Counted from the stretch's first letter, positions 8,217 through 17,117 are shown. The stretch: DNA of 64,000 nucleotides from Paenibacillus barcinonensis (GCF_003217495.1 NZ_QJSW01000010.1:1-64000); one strand, 5' to 3'. The notes: a model not told the origin generated them from the letters alone. Translations and numbers: made by a program.

Positions 8217-9494
8217 TTGAAGATGAAACAAACGGTACATGGGAACAAGAAGAGAAGAACTATCCGCATTATCAAATGGCTAACAACAGCAATGGTGGCA
8301 GGTGCTTTGCTACCTGTCGTATCCGGGCCTATACAGTGGAATTCCACAGCAAATGCGGCGGGTGTGAATGAAAGCAAAGTGAACCCGTTTAAGGATGTTC
8401 AAGGACACTGGGCTCAGGCAACAATAGCTAAAGCGTATGAGAAAAAATTGATTTCAGGTTATCAAGACCGTACTTTCCGGCCCAATGGCAAAGTAACCCG
8501 CGGGGAATATGCGGCCATACTCGCTCGGGCGACGCGGATGGAGAGTGTGGATGAACAGAAGCAGACGACCTTCTCTGATCTGCAGGGACATTGGGCTGAA
8601 CCGGCTGTTCGTCAGCTTGCTGCACAAGGATTTATTGATGCCAAAGATTACGTGAATGGTTTTAAACCCAGTACGGAATTGACACGTTACGAGATGATGA
8701 AGTGGATTGCAAACGGATTGATGAAGTCAGAGAGCAGCTTCCAGGATGCATTTCATGATACGCAGAACACCTTGTTGCCAACACCAGAAGTAAATCGTGG
8801 AACAATTCGAGATGAGCAGATTCCGTATCTAGCGCTTGTGCGTGGAACAGGTATCGTTGGTGGCTTTCAGGATGGCACATTAAAACCGGCTGACACCACA
8901 ACTCGTGCAGAGGTATCTGCAATTTTGCTGCGGTACATGGATGTAGAGGGGACGGATGCTTCAAAGTACAGTGACCTGAACGAATTACGAGAGGTAGGCA
9001 CAACGGGAACGAACTTAACGACAATTAGTAATTATTTCTATAGTAAAGACTCAGTCAAGGTAAGTGATATTTCTAAAGGTGACATTATATTGTCAAATAA
9101 GTCAGGAATATTGAATCTTCATAGATTCATCGTTGTTAAGATACAAAACGGAAAAGCTCAAGGTATCTATAATAACCTTTTTGTAGAATCAAATATCACT
9201 AGTGGGAACTACTATTTAACCTATGCCGATATATCTTTCAGATCAAATACTGATAAAACTGATTTGATCACCTATAGCAGAGGGTTAAATAGTGAATTAC
9301 TAAAATTCAGAAGATTAGATATAGCGCATGCTGAAAAAAATGGATTCATAACTATCCCTGACAGTCCTAGAGAGCTTATAAGTAAGGGGAAGAAGGTTAG
9401 ATTTTGGACGAGATCATTTCTGGAATTTAAAAATGGAACGTATCATATTTACGCACAAGGTATAGGAGAGATGAAAATTCAAAATATGAAGTAG
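8217..9494 (+). CDS. S-layer homology (SLH) domain protein with unknown C-terminal domain
   Basis: A secreted surface protein of about 425 residues. The N-terminus is basic (KKRRTIR), then hydrophobic, with a probable cleavage after TANA. Three SLH repeats follow at about residues 57-105, 118-168 and 200-243, recognisable from FKDVQGHWA, FSDLQGHWA and GFQDGTLKPADTTTRAE; such triplets bind pyruvylated wall polysaccharide. The last 165 residues match no family I recognise, and their DNA is visibly more AT-rich than the SLH part. TTG 8217 is preferred (TAGGAG 10 bases upstream); GTG 8208 is too close to that site. It lies 21 bases before the large Big2 gene, probably in one operon. Confidence 0.87.
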   Translation: MKMKQTVHGNKKRRTIRIIKWLTTAMVAGALLPVVSGPIQWNSTANAAGVNESKVNPFKDVQGHWAQATIAKAYEKKLISGYQDRTFRPNGKVTRGEYAAILARATRMESVDEQKQTTFSDLQGHWAEPAVRQLAAQGFIDAKDYVNGFKPSTELTRYEMMKWIANGLMKSESSFQDAFHDTQNTLLPTPEVNRGTIRDEQIPYLALVRGTGIVGGFQDGTLKPADTTTRAEVSAILLRYMDVEGTDASKYSDLNELREVGTTGTNLTTISNYFYSKDSVKVSDISKGDIILSNKSGILNLHRFIVVKIQNGKAQGIYNNLFVESNITSGNYYLTYADISFRSNTDKTDLITYSRGLNSELLKFRRLDIAHAEKNGFITIPDSPRELISKGKKVRFWTRSFLEFKNGTYHIYAQGIGEMKIQNMK

Positions 9495-9515
9495 GGCTGG
9501 GGTGGTTTTGACATT

Positions 9516-12500
9516 ATGAGAAAACGAATGCGTTTCTACGTTTTCTTTAATTACAGAATTCTACTATCAATTGTGTTTATAACGTCGATGATGTGTTTTT
9601 CATTGATTAATTCCTCTACAGCGGCGGAAAGTAAAGTATATCCACCTAAATCAATGAACAGTTCTAAATTCAAAGTGGTCCACTCTGAAAAAGTTATAGC
9701 TACACCCGGAGTATACTGGTATCAGGTGGGTGATGGGAGGTTTCGTGCAGATCATAATGGCGGTCCCACATACTCTAAGAATGCTGGAAATTGCAAGACT
9801 CCATATCCCGATTCGAAAGAAGTTCCTGATCGAGTTGACTTTTCAAGATGGCCAGCAGTTTCATGGCCCGATTACAATGGAAATATCTTAACCTCTAAAA
9901 GCTTTAAGAAAGTAAGGATTCAAAGTGTAGAATATCAGAAGTCTGACAAACAAAAGTCATATACGGGAGTTGGCCTTACTGAAATTAACTCTCCAAGTAC
10001 AATTGTTAATATCAGGACTATAACTGGTGGTAAACATGAATGGACTCAAAATGATCCATTCGAGAACAAAGGGAAAACCAATGCCGGCTGTATTAAACAT
10101 ACTGTTGTTTATTATACTCCTATGGATATCATCTGGGAGGGTGATTTAGAGGAGACAAAAAAAATTGACGTGACTCCTGATGCCACACTCACGATTGGGC
10201 AAACCAAACAAATGATAGCGATTGTCAAAACAAAACACTATGGTGCCACGACCTGGAATGAAGGTTATGATGTTTCAGACAGGGAAAAGGAAATTGAATG
10301 GGACTCCTCAGATAAAACGATTGCTAGGGTTGAGCCGAAGACAGGCAAGGTGGTAGCGGAGAAGCCAGGGACCGTGACCATACGTGCGATATGGAACAAC
10401 GGCACCTACCGGATATCAGACACAGCCACGATCAAGGTGACCTCTGAGCCGGGACTAGTGGTTAATCTGCCTAATGCTTGTAAGTCTACAGCAGCACCAG
10501 TACAGGCAGAGGCTGTTCTGACCAAGCTGGATGGCAGCATACACAAGCTGACAGCACATGCAAATTTGACTTGGGAAAGCTCTAATCCTGCGGTAGCAAC
10601 GATTGGTGCCGAGGGCAAGATTACCATTAAAGGGATTACGGGTCGCACAGTCATCAAAGCTCATTTTCGAGACACCACGCAGCTTATTGATGAGCAGGCC
10701 ATTCAAGAGTTAGAGGTGAAGGATTGTTCTGGGGGAGGTGGTGGAGGTGAGGATGAAGAGGAACCTGGCGGCGGATTGCCGAATGGTTGTCCTGTAATCA
10801 TCAGCCCTCCGAGTAGAGGTGCAATCATAGAAGCCAGAACGATGGACCCGTCTGTACGAGGTGTTCTCAAGGCAGATGGTCGAGGGGCTGAGAGGTTTGA
10901 TGTTACTCAAGGCATCCCAACGTCAGAAGACTTATATGCAAACGTTCTGGCTAAAAGTTATCTGTTTCAGCACAGATGGGTGAATATGACGGGTACGGTG
11001 ACGTATACGGTCAACGTTAAGAGGAACTACCATAAAACATGGACGATTCCTGGGCGTGAATCAAGTGGAGAGCAGGATCAGGGGAGCCCTCCTGAGTTTA
11101 AAGAATTGAACGTGCCTGTTGCACAGGATATGCAAGTAACAAGGGGTTATAGCTACTGGCAGATAGATAATGTTGAGGTCTACAAGCTGAATGAAGCAAG
11201 CGTTTCGAATTATGCATTAAGTGGGCATGGGGGGAGCGTTACTTTAACTCCTTATAATTATGAACCACCTACCTTAATTACTGCTACTGATGCTGAGGTG
11301 ACTGCTCATGTCAAAGCGGCTGCTTGCAAGGGAATTGATCTAGGTACAAGGTCTGTTCGAGGGGGAGCCGAGGAGCCTCCGACACCAAGTGAGACATCTT
11401 TGTTCCAGTCGGAAGCGGAAGCCACGGTTGGGGAAAATACGGTCCATAACGACAAAGTAATCTTTAATAATAACGTCATTATGGATGCTTCACCAGTTCA
11501 AAAAACGGCCCCGAGACCAAGTGTGATTCCGCAACCAGGTATGATTGGGCAGGATGTTTTGTATCGTAAAGAGTTAACCATTCACAATACATTGACAAAC
11601 AAAGCTGACCAACCGACCACTGGTGAGATAATGTATGGATTACTTCCTGAAAACGTTAATGGTGGACAAGAGCAGCAATTTCCAATTCCGGGAATGAACT
11701 CTGTCACAGTACATACTCCAGTGGTGAACTATGCCTGGGTATCCGACGATCAGCCGCATAATCAGAAGACCTATCCTGATCCTGCCGCAGCGGCATTGAT
11801 TCTGGAGCGTCCATTTCTGATTCGTCTCCCTACTTCTGGACAGCACTTGGATGAAGCGCGTTATCCGGGGTACGGGGAGCGTGACTATGCCAAATATTTT
11901 CGTATCAAACAGGTACGTTTTCCATTTGATGTGTATACCGCAGGCAAAAGTCAGTTCATTCCAGCGCATACCTGGACTGATATTCCCGTGAAGCAGTTGG
12001 ATACGGCTTTTGTGCTTCCCGTTTGGATTGATGAAGGGAAGTATCAGATTGAGTTTCGTAACATTGCGGAAAATGCACCCGAGCCTTTTACAGCGCAGCA
12101 GGATGCAAACACTGATCTGACACATCATGTGGCAGCAGATACCGTTGGGGTGGAGGTCATTGGCCGCTTATACGATTTTCGCATAACGGATATTGCAGAT
12201 TATAACTGGGAGAACGTTTTTCGCAAAGAAAGAGGGAGCGCTGAACCTACAGGTGCACGTTATTGGACTGGAAAAAATGGAATTGACGGAGACCCGCGAG
12301 GCAATCTGGCTCCGTATGTTCTGCCAGTTCGCCCAGGCAGTCATCCTGTGCAGGGATTTGGCAATGTAGGGATCAAGACGGGTTATCACTTCAAGTTTGA
12401 TGTGAAAACCAAGGGCAACCTGTTTGGTAAAGAGGATGGTGTACGAATAACTCCGACTTTCTATTACATCCGTCAAGACGGCACTTCAAGACAGGAAGTT

Positions 12501-13196
12501 GATTTGTATTATCATCGGGGACAGGAGCGGTTTATCCGAATTGGGTCCGGGCAGGATACTGAGAAGCGTTATGTAGTGCTTAACGCGAGATTGCGGAACG
12601 TACCTGATATGGAACTCGGAGATACAGCTCGATATCAATACACTTATGAATGGACGGAGGAAGAGCGAAAGCTGTTTACTGAGGAGCAGGCGATGGTGCA
12701 TTTTGTTACTCGGACTTCACATCTCCAAACATGGGCGGGTCGGTACAGCTGGATGATTCTGCCCTCGAAGCTACGTACACTCATCGGTCCCAAAACAGGA
12801 CTTCCTCCTGGTGTCAATGCAGACCGAGCTAATGCTGCCATACAACGGTGGTACGGGGAATACAGTCTGCCTGCAGATGTTTACGCGGTGCCCAAGGGCA
12901 CAGACCTGGAGCGACTGGCTAGAGAGGATATGCTGGATGATAAGGCTCCTGTATTTCTCAAGTATGGATATATTGCCGTGAATTTTAATTTGGAGACGCT
13001 TCGTAACGGCAATACGCAGGCCCCACATCTGCAATATATTCAGGCGCCGTTAATGAATCAATGGAGACTAGAAGGGTTTGATCCGAATCCGCCAGATCTT
13101 CAGGGAAGAAGATGGCCGTTGAAAGATGGAGATGTACTATTATATCATGCCAATCAATCCAGTCGCGGTGATTTTCAGTCCCAGGTTCCTCATTAA
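9516..13196 (+). CDS. Large secreted protein with two Big2 (bacterial Ig-like) domains
   Basis: A 1226-residue exported protein with a basic N-terminus, a hydrophobic stretch at about residues 13-34 and probable cleavage near STAA. Residues 40-210 are an unrecognised domain. Two Big2-type Ig folds follow: about 218-310 (ending GTVTIRAIW) and 313-402 (WESSNPAVATIG, then GRTVIKAHF). An acidic glycine linker (SGGGGGGEDEEEPGGG, near 405-420) leads to an 800-residue C-terminal half that I cannot place; it recalls large uncharacterised Paenibacillus surface proteins, perhaps the DUF5704 type, but this is from memory. It has no SLH or sortase motif, so wall attachment may rely on the upstream SLH protein. 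The first 0.8 kb is AT-rich relative to the rest. Confidence 0.8.
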   Translation: MRKRMRFYVFFNYRILLSIVFITSMMCFSLINSSTAAESKVYPPKSMNSSKFKVVHSEKVIATPGVYWYQVGDGRFRADHNGGPTYSKNAGNCKTPYPDSKEVPDRVDFSRWPAVSWPDYNGNILTSKSFKKVRIQSVEYQKSDKQKSYTGVGLTEINSPSTIVNIRTITGGKHEWTQNDPFENKGKTNAGCIKHTVVYYTPMDIIWEGDLEETKKIDVTPDATLTIGQTKQMIAIVKTKHYGATTWNEGYDVSDREKEIEWDSSDKTIARVEPKTGKVVAEKPGTVTIRAIWNNGTYRISDTATIKVTSEPGLVVNLPNACKSTAAPVQAEAVLTKLDGSIHKLTAHANLTWESSNPAVATIGAEGKITIKGITGRTVIKAHFRDTTQLIDEQAIQELEVKDCSGGGGGGEDEEEPGGGLPNGCPVIISPPSRGAIIEARTMDPSVRGVLKADGRGAERFDVTQGIPTSEDLYANVLAKSYLFQHRWVNMTGTVTYTVNVKRNYHKTWTIPGRESSGEQDQGSPPEFKELNVPVAQDMQVTRGYSYWQIDNVEVYKLNEASVSNYALSGHGGSVTLTPYNYEPPTLITATDAEVTAHVKAAACKGIDLGTRSVRGGAEEPPTPSETSLFQSEAEATVGENTVHNDKVIFNNNVIMDASPVQKTAPRPSVIPQPGMIGQDVLYRKELTIHNTLTNKADQPTTGEIMYGLLPENVNGGQEQQFPIPGMNSVTVHTPVVNYAWVSDDQPHNQKTYPDPAAAALILERPFLIRLPTSGQHLDEARYPGYGERDYAKYFRIKQVRFPFDVYTAGKSQFIPAHTWTDIPVKQLDTAFVLPVWIDEGKYQIEFRNIAENAPEPFTAQQDANTDLTHHVAADTVGVEVIGRLYDFRITDIADYNWENVFRKERGSAEPTGARYWTGKNGIDGDPRGNLAPYVLPVRPGSHPVQGFGNVGIKTGYHFKFDVKTKGNLFGKEDGVRITPTFYYIRQDGTSRQEVDLYYHRGQERFIRIGSGQDTEKRYVVLNARLRNVPDMELGDTARYQYTYEWTEEERKLFTEEQAMVHFVTRTSHLQTWAGRYSWMILPSKLRTLIGPKTGLPPGVNADRANAAIQRWYGEYSLPADVYAVPKGTDLERLAREDMLDDKAPVFLKYGYIAVNFNLETLRNGNTQAPHLQYIQAPLMNQWRLEGFDPNPPDLQGRRWPLKDGDVLLYHANQSSRGDFQSQVPH

Positions 13197-13247
13197 AAGA
13201 AACCTCTGGCGAGATATCTGGCTGCACATGAATACTTCTTTTCAGAG

Positions 13248-13286
13248 AAGGCAGTAGTGATGTGTTACGCATTGCTACTGCCTTTT
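13248..13286 (+). terminator. Intrinsic terminator after the Big2 gene
   Basis: AAGGCAGTAGTGATG pairs with CATTGCTACTGCCTT, including G-U pairs, and is followed by TTTC. Confidence 0.85.
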
Positions 13287-13448
13287 CATATTATATAACG
13301 AAGCGCAGGAGATGAATGATTATCCATTTTAGACTTATGATTATTCAGGGCTGCCGCACCCGTACGTATACTTGAGTCACAATCGCTTCAAGATTACAGA
13401 TCAAGGCCGAGCCATGCTTCTATCTTTATATGATATCAATGCTGTGGT

Positions 13449-13481
13449 AAAACAGATAGAAAACAGATAGAAAACAGATAC
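13449..13481. repeat. Three tandem copies of an 11-bp unit
   Basis: AAAACAGATAG occurs three times head to tail; the last copy ends in C. The period is about one DNA helical turn. No function is evident. Confidence 0.8.
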
Positions 13482-13625
13482 ATGACATTCCCTTTTCCGT
13501 TTGACCGAAATAAAAACTTGCAACTGAAATAAAATGTATCGAATTTTTCAATAAGCCAGATAAACATATCGTATACTATAAAAGTAAGGATTACAGCTAA
13601 GCATATTCTTCGTGGAGGTCGTGCA

Positions 13626-14099
13626 ATGGATAAAGATAGAATATTTATGCAAAAAGCAATAGATCTGGCGCTTCAGGCGAGAGCGGAAGGCAATGAACCC
13701 TTTGGTGCCATTTTGGTGAAGGATGGAGAGATTGTAATGATGGGTGAAAATAAAATTAACAGTTTCTGTGATCCCACCCATCATGCAGAAATCGGGCTAA
13801 TTCGATCCTTCTGTTCGGAAAATAACATTTTTGATCTCGGCGAGTATACTCTTTATACCAGTTGCGAGCCTTGTGTGATGTGCTCCGGGGCTATGGTATG
13901 GTCAAACCTTGGGCGACTTGTGTACAGTGTAACACATGATCAGCTTGCTGCTATTGCGGGTGATAACATTATGATTTCCTGCGAAGAAGTATTTATGAAA
14001 AGTCCTCAGAAGCCCATGGTAGCAGGAAAGCTTCTTAATGAGAAGGGGCTGGCTGTGTTTGACGGGTACCGTTTTCATTCCGAAGCAAATCAGAGTTAA
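13626..14099 (+). CDS. Nucleoside/nucleobase deaminase (CDA superfamily)
   Basis: A zinc-dependent cytoplasmic deaminase of 157 residues. The zinc signature is complete: HAE at residues 53-55 (His ligand and catalytic Glu) and PCVMC at 82-86 (two Cys ligands), preceded by NEPFGAILVKDG, typical of the guanine deaminase/TadA-like branch. The C-terminus lacks the features needed to tell guanine deaminase from adenosine, cytosine or tRNA deaminases, so substrate is left open. ATG 13626 follows GTGGAGGTCGTGCA, a good ribosome binding site. The gene appears monocistronic; the polyamine leader begins soon after it. Confidence 0.88.
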   Translation: MDKDRIFMQKAIDLALQARAEGNEPFGAILVKDGEIVMMGENKINSFCDPTHHAEIGLIRSFCSENNIFDLGEYTLYTSCEPCVMCSGAMVWSNLGRLVYSVTHDQLAAIAGDNIMISCEEVFMKSPQKPMVAGKLLNEKGLAVFDGYRFHSEANQS

Positions 14100-14458
14100 A
14101 AAATAAATTTTGAAATATCCCTTGATTTTTAGAGAAACGTCTGATAGTGTAATACCTGTGATTTTGGAAAGTTGATTTATCAATATGAATTAGAGCTTTC
14201 CAGCAGATAATTTTTGACCACTTCTACTTAGGAGTTAAGGCCATACGGACAGCCGGGTCAAATGCCGATTGGCAACTTATGTTGCCTTATTGATTGAGTT
14301 CAAAGCTCAAATTTTATAAGTTGGTTACTTTACAACCAGTGCATCTGCACATCAACTTGTGAAACGGTCAATAAGAGTGGTAAAGGCGAATTATTTGCTA
14401 TATAGACTCTGATCCAATATTGATATACATGAAGGAGCTTTCCGCCGAAGGAGTTCTT

Positions 14459-14500
14459 GTGGACTTTTTTGGTCATGGAGTCTTCACGTCTTTTTTATGA
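14459..14500 (+). CDS. Candidate leader peptide (uORF) of the carboxynorspermidine operon
   Basis: A 13-codon frame starting at GTG, encoding MDFFGHGVFTSFL, with GAAGGAG five bases upstream, as good as the ribosome binding sites of the real genes here. An in-frame ATG at 14429 would extend it to 23 residues, and a second GAAGGAG overlaps that region. The frame lies inside the TGATATACAT/ATGTATATCGA stem and ends 10 bases before the terminator hairpin; its TGA overlaps an ATG of a further 7-codon frame that runs into the terminator stem. Such an arrangement fits a translated attenuator in which ribosome movement or arrest decides termination. Whether it is translated is inference. Confidence 0.5.
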   Translation: MDFFGHGVFTSFL

Positions 14501-14510
14501 TGTATATCGA

Positions 14511-14565
14511 CAAGCAAGTGTGATGGTGTGCGCAAATGCGACATTTTTCACCTTGCTTTTTTTAT
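14511..14565 (+). terminator. Intrinsic terminator within the polyamine operon leader (attenuator)
   Basis: AAGCAAG pairs with CTTGCTT, and TGTGCGCA pairs with TGCGACA inside it; seven T residues follow. It sits about 115 bases before the first gene of the operon rather than at the end of a gene, so it probably controls read-through. Confidence 0.85.
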
Positions 14566-14680
14566 TGTATCAGGAGCGGGTGGACGTTGCATAATGAAAC
14601 AATCAACTGCGATCGTCTTGGAATTTTTATGAAGAAAACTAAACTAAAAATCCTAATTATGGGGATAGGAGAATGAGAAA

Positions 14681-15925
14681 ATGGGAAAAGCACTAATCAT
14701 CGGCGCCGGCGGCGTGGCTTCTGTGGCAGTACACAAATGCGTTCAAAACAGCGAGGTTTTTGAAGAAATCTGTATCGCAAGCCGTACAAAATCCAAATGT
14801 GACGAACTGAAAGCGAAGCTGGATGGCGGCAAAACTAAAATCTCGACTGCTCAAGTAGATGCAGACAATGTGGAAGAACTTATCGCATTGATCAATGAGT
14901 TCCAACCGGATATCGTAATGAACCTTGCGTTGCCATACCAGGATCTGACGATCATGGACGCGTGCCTTGCAACGAAAACAAACTACATGGACACAGCGAA
15001 TTATGAGCCGGAAGATACGGCAAAATTTGAATACAGCTGGCAGTGGGATTACAAAGAGCGTTTTGAAAAAGCAGGCATTACGGCACTGCTTGGCAGCGGC
15101 TTTGACCCGGGTGTAACGGGCGTATTCTCTGCCTACGCATTGAAGCACTATTTTGACGAAATCGAATATATTGATATTCTCGACTGCAACGGCGGCGATC
15201 ACGGTTATCCGTTTGCTACCAACTTCAACCCGGAGATCAACATTCGTGAAGTTTCTGCGAACGGCAGATACTGGGAGAACGGTGAATGGATCGAAACGAA
15301 ACCGATGGAGATCAAACGTGTCTATGACTTCAAAGAAGTTGGCGAGAAAGACATGTACCTTTTGTATCACGAAGAGCTGGAGTCTCTCGCTAAGAACATC
15401 CCTGGCTTGAAACGTATCCGTTTCTTCATGACATTTGGTCAAAGCTATCTGACTCACTTGAAAGCTTTGGAAAATGTAGGCATGACTTCGATTGAGCCAA
15501 TCGAATTTGAAGGCAAACAAATTATTCCTTTGCAGTTCCTGAAAGCTGTTCTGCCTGATCCGGCGTCCCTTGGACCTCGTACTGTAGGTAAAACAAACAT
15601 CGGCTGTATCTTTAAAGGTAAAAAAGATGGTCAAGACAAAACATATTACGTATACAACATCTGTGATCACCAAGAGTGCTACAAAGAAGTTGGCTCCCAA
15701 GCGATCTCTTACACTACAGGTGTTCCAGCAATGATCGGTGCAGCAATGGTGATGACAGGCAAATGGAACAAACCAGGCGTATACAACGTGGAAGAGTTCA
15801 ACCCGGATCCGTTCATGGAAGAACTGAACAAATGGGGTCTTCCTTGGGTAGAAGACTTCAACCCGGTTCTTGTTGATGCATTGCCGGAAGAGTCCAAAGC
15901 CAAAGAATCGGAGCTTGTTCGCTAA
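14681..15925 (+). CDS. Carboxynorspermidine/carboxyspermidine dehydrogenase (saccharopine dehydrogenase family)
   Basis: Catalyses reductive condensation of aspartate semialdehyde with a diamine (1,3-diaminopropane or putrescine) to give carboxynorspermidine or carboxyspermidine, the first step of the decarboxylase-dependent polyamine route. The N-terminal Rossmann motif IIGAGGVASVA (residues 6-16) binds NADPH; the following PDIVMNLALPYQDL and GSGFDPGVTGVFSAYA segments are characteristic of the Lys1-like CASDH group. The 414-residue length fits. ATG 14681 follows ATAGGAG. It is followed after one base by nspC, and preceded by a structured leader with an attenuator. Whether the product is norspermidine or spermidine cannot be read from sequence. 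Confidence 0.92.
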   Translation: MGKALIIGAGGVASVAVHKCVQNSEVFEEICIASRTKSKCDELKAKLDGGKTKISTAQVDADNVEELIALINEFQPDIVMNLALPYQDLTIMDACLATKTNYMDTANYEPEDTAKFEYSWQWDYKERFEKAGITALLGSGFDPGVTGVFSAYALKHYFDEIEYIDILDCNGGDHGYPFATNFNPEINIREVSANGRYWENGEWIETKPMEIKRVYDFKEVGEKDMYLLYHEELESLAKNIPGLKRIRFFMTFGQSYLTHLKALENVGMTSIEPIEFEGKQIIPLQFLKAVLPDPASLGPRTVGKTNIGCIFKGKKDGQDKTYYVYNICDHQECYKEVGSQAISYTTGVPAMIGAAMVMTGKWNKPGVYNVEEFNPDPFMEELNKWGLPWVEDFNPVLVDALPEESKAKESELVR

Positions 15926-15926
15926 C

Positions 15927-17054
15927 ATGCAGTTTGAACAGCTGCCTACGCCATGTTTTGTTGTTGACGAAGCTCTGATTGAGAAAAATCTGAAAATCCT
16001 GAACGGTGTAATGCAGCGTACAGGTGCCAAAATCGTACTTGCGCAGAAGGCATTTTCCATGACAGCCATGTATCCGCTCATTGGAGAATACTTGTCTGGC
16101 GCAACAGCGAGTGGTTTGTATGAAGCGCGTCTCGGACATGAAGAGATGGGCAAAGAGAATCATGTGTTTGCTCCAGCGTATCGTGAGGAAGAGATGGATG
16201 AGATTATTTCGATCTGTGATCACATCATCTTTAACTCCTTCTCACAGCTGGCGAAATTCAAGGATAAAGCACTGCAGGCTGGCCGCAAGGTTGGCTTGCG
16301 TGTGAACCCGGAATGCTCTACGCAGGAAGGACACGAGATCTATGATCCGTGTTCTCCGGGTTCACGCTTCGGCGCTAAGCAGGAGGATTTCCGTGCAGAG
16401 CTGCTGGAAGGGGTATCTGGACTTCACTTCCATACACTATGTCAGCAAAATTCGGACGATCTGGAAACTACGCTGAATGCTGTTGTAGAGAAGTTTGGAC
16501 AGTGGCTGCCACAGATGGAATGGATCAACTTCGGTGGAGGCCACCACATCACACGCGAAGATTATGATATTCCAAGATTGGAAGCGTGCATCAAGCGTAT
16601 GCAAAATGACTATGGCCTCGAAGTATATCTGGAGCCTGGGGAAGCGGTAGCACTGAACGCAGGGTTCCTTGTAACATCTGTACTCGATTTCCATAAAAAT
16701 GGAATGGACATTGCCATTCTGGACACGTCTGCGACATGCCATATGCCAGATGTACTGGAGATGCCTTACCGCCCGCCGTTGATCGGTTCAGGTGAAGTGG
16801 GTGAGAAGCCTCATCTGTATCGCCTGGGTGGACAAACCTGTCTGTCTGGTGATGTTATTGGTGATTATTCCTTTGATGAGCCTCTGAAAGAAGGCGATCG
16901 TCTCGTATTTGAAGACATGGCGATCTACTCCATGGTTAAAACTAATACGTTCAACGGCATGCCGCTGCCGGCTATTGCGGTGAAGCGTAAAGACGGCGAT
17001 TGTGAAGTCGTTCGTGAATTCGGATATCAGGATTTCAAAATGCGTTTGGCTTAA
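15927..17054 (+). CDS. nspC: Carboxynorspermidine decarboxylase NspC
   Basis: A PLP-dependent alanine-racemase-fold decarboxylase converting carboxy(nor)spermidine to (nor)spermidine. The N-terminal segment IVLAQKAFSM holds the PLP lysine (Lys-41), the NFGGGHH glycine loop binds phosphate, and CLSGDVIGDY supplies the second-subunit active-site cysteine and aspartate. ATG 15927 is chosen because it gives the canonical N-terminus (QLPTPCFVVDE) and lies one base after the dehydrogenase stop; there is no strong Shine-Dalgarno, so translation is probably coupled. The frame is open upstream inside the dehydrogenase gene. Its 375 residues are standard. Together the two genes form a complete two-step polyamine pathway, closed by a strong terminator. 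Confidence 0.94.
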   Translation: MQFEQLPTPCFVVDEALIEKNLKILNGVMQRTGAKIVLAQKAFSMTAMYPLIGEYLSGATASGLYEARLGHEEMGKENHVFAPAYREEEMDEIISICDHIIFNSFSQLAKFKDKALQAGRKVGLRVNPECSTQEGHEIYDPCSPGSRFGAKQEDFRAELLEGVSGLHFHTLCQQNSDDLETTLNAVVEKFGQWLPQMEWINFGGGHHITREDYDIPRLEACIKRMQNDYGLEVYLEPGEAVALNAGFLVTSVLDFHKNGMDIAILDTSATCHMPDVLEMPYRPPLIGSGEVGEKPHLYRLGGQTCLSGDVIGDYSFDEPLKEGDRLVFEDMAIYSMVKTNTFNGMPLPAIAVKRKDGDCEVVREFGYQDFKMRLA

Positions 17055-17117
17055 TCCGTTGTTATATTTCATGACATAGCGAAGGTAGTACATCTGTTAT
17101 GTATTAACTTAAATACA

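Larger units (their letters stand above)
13197..13625. other. Intergenic region with terminator and 11-bp tandem repeat
   Basis: Holds the terminator at 13248-13286 and three tandem 11-bp units at 13449-13481. A possible -10 box TATACT lies at 13572-13577 ahead of the deaminase gene, without a convincing -35. Nothing else is seen. Confidence 0.6.
14100..14680. other. Long structured 5' region of the polyamine operon
   Basis: A 581-base gap containing nested inverted repeats: TGGAAAG/CTTTCCA (14165-14202) around TTGATTTATCAA, GGCAAC/GTTGCC (about 14271-14286), a junction-like AAGTT...AACTT enclosing GGTT/AACC and GTGC/GCAC hairpins (about 14318-14358), then a stem TGATATACAT/ATGTATATCGA enclosing a short uORF, and finally an intrinsic terminator. 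It looks like a regulatory leader. I could not match it to a T-box, lysine, SAM, TPP, glycine or other riboswitch consensus that I know. Confidence 0.65.

Noticed and set aside
11640..12128. 162-codon minus-strand ORF inside the large Big2 gene
   Set aside because: No start signal and no protein-like composition; the plus-strand frame is continuous and convincing.
13449..13481. CRISPR array
   Set aside because: The repeats are contiguous 11-bp units without spacers and no cas genes are present.
14160..14570. T-box, lysine, SAM, TPP, cobalamin or glycine riboswitch in the polyamine leader
   Set aside because: No T-box GGTGGTACCGCG-type core or other consensus known to me is present; a GCCGAAG string alone is not enough for a lysine riboswitch.
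14693..16153. 486-codon open frame on the minus strand
   Set aside because: It lies antisense to the carboxynorspermidine dehydrogenase and nspC genes, is rich in Phe/Cys/Arg runs and has no plausible start signal; it is a codon-bias shadow.
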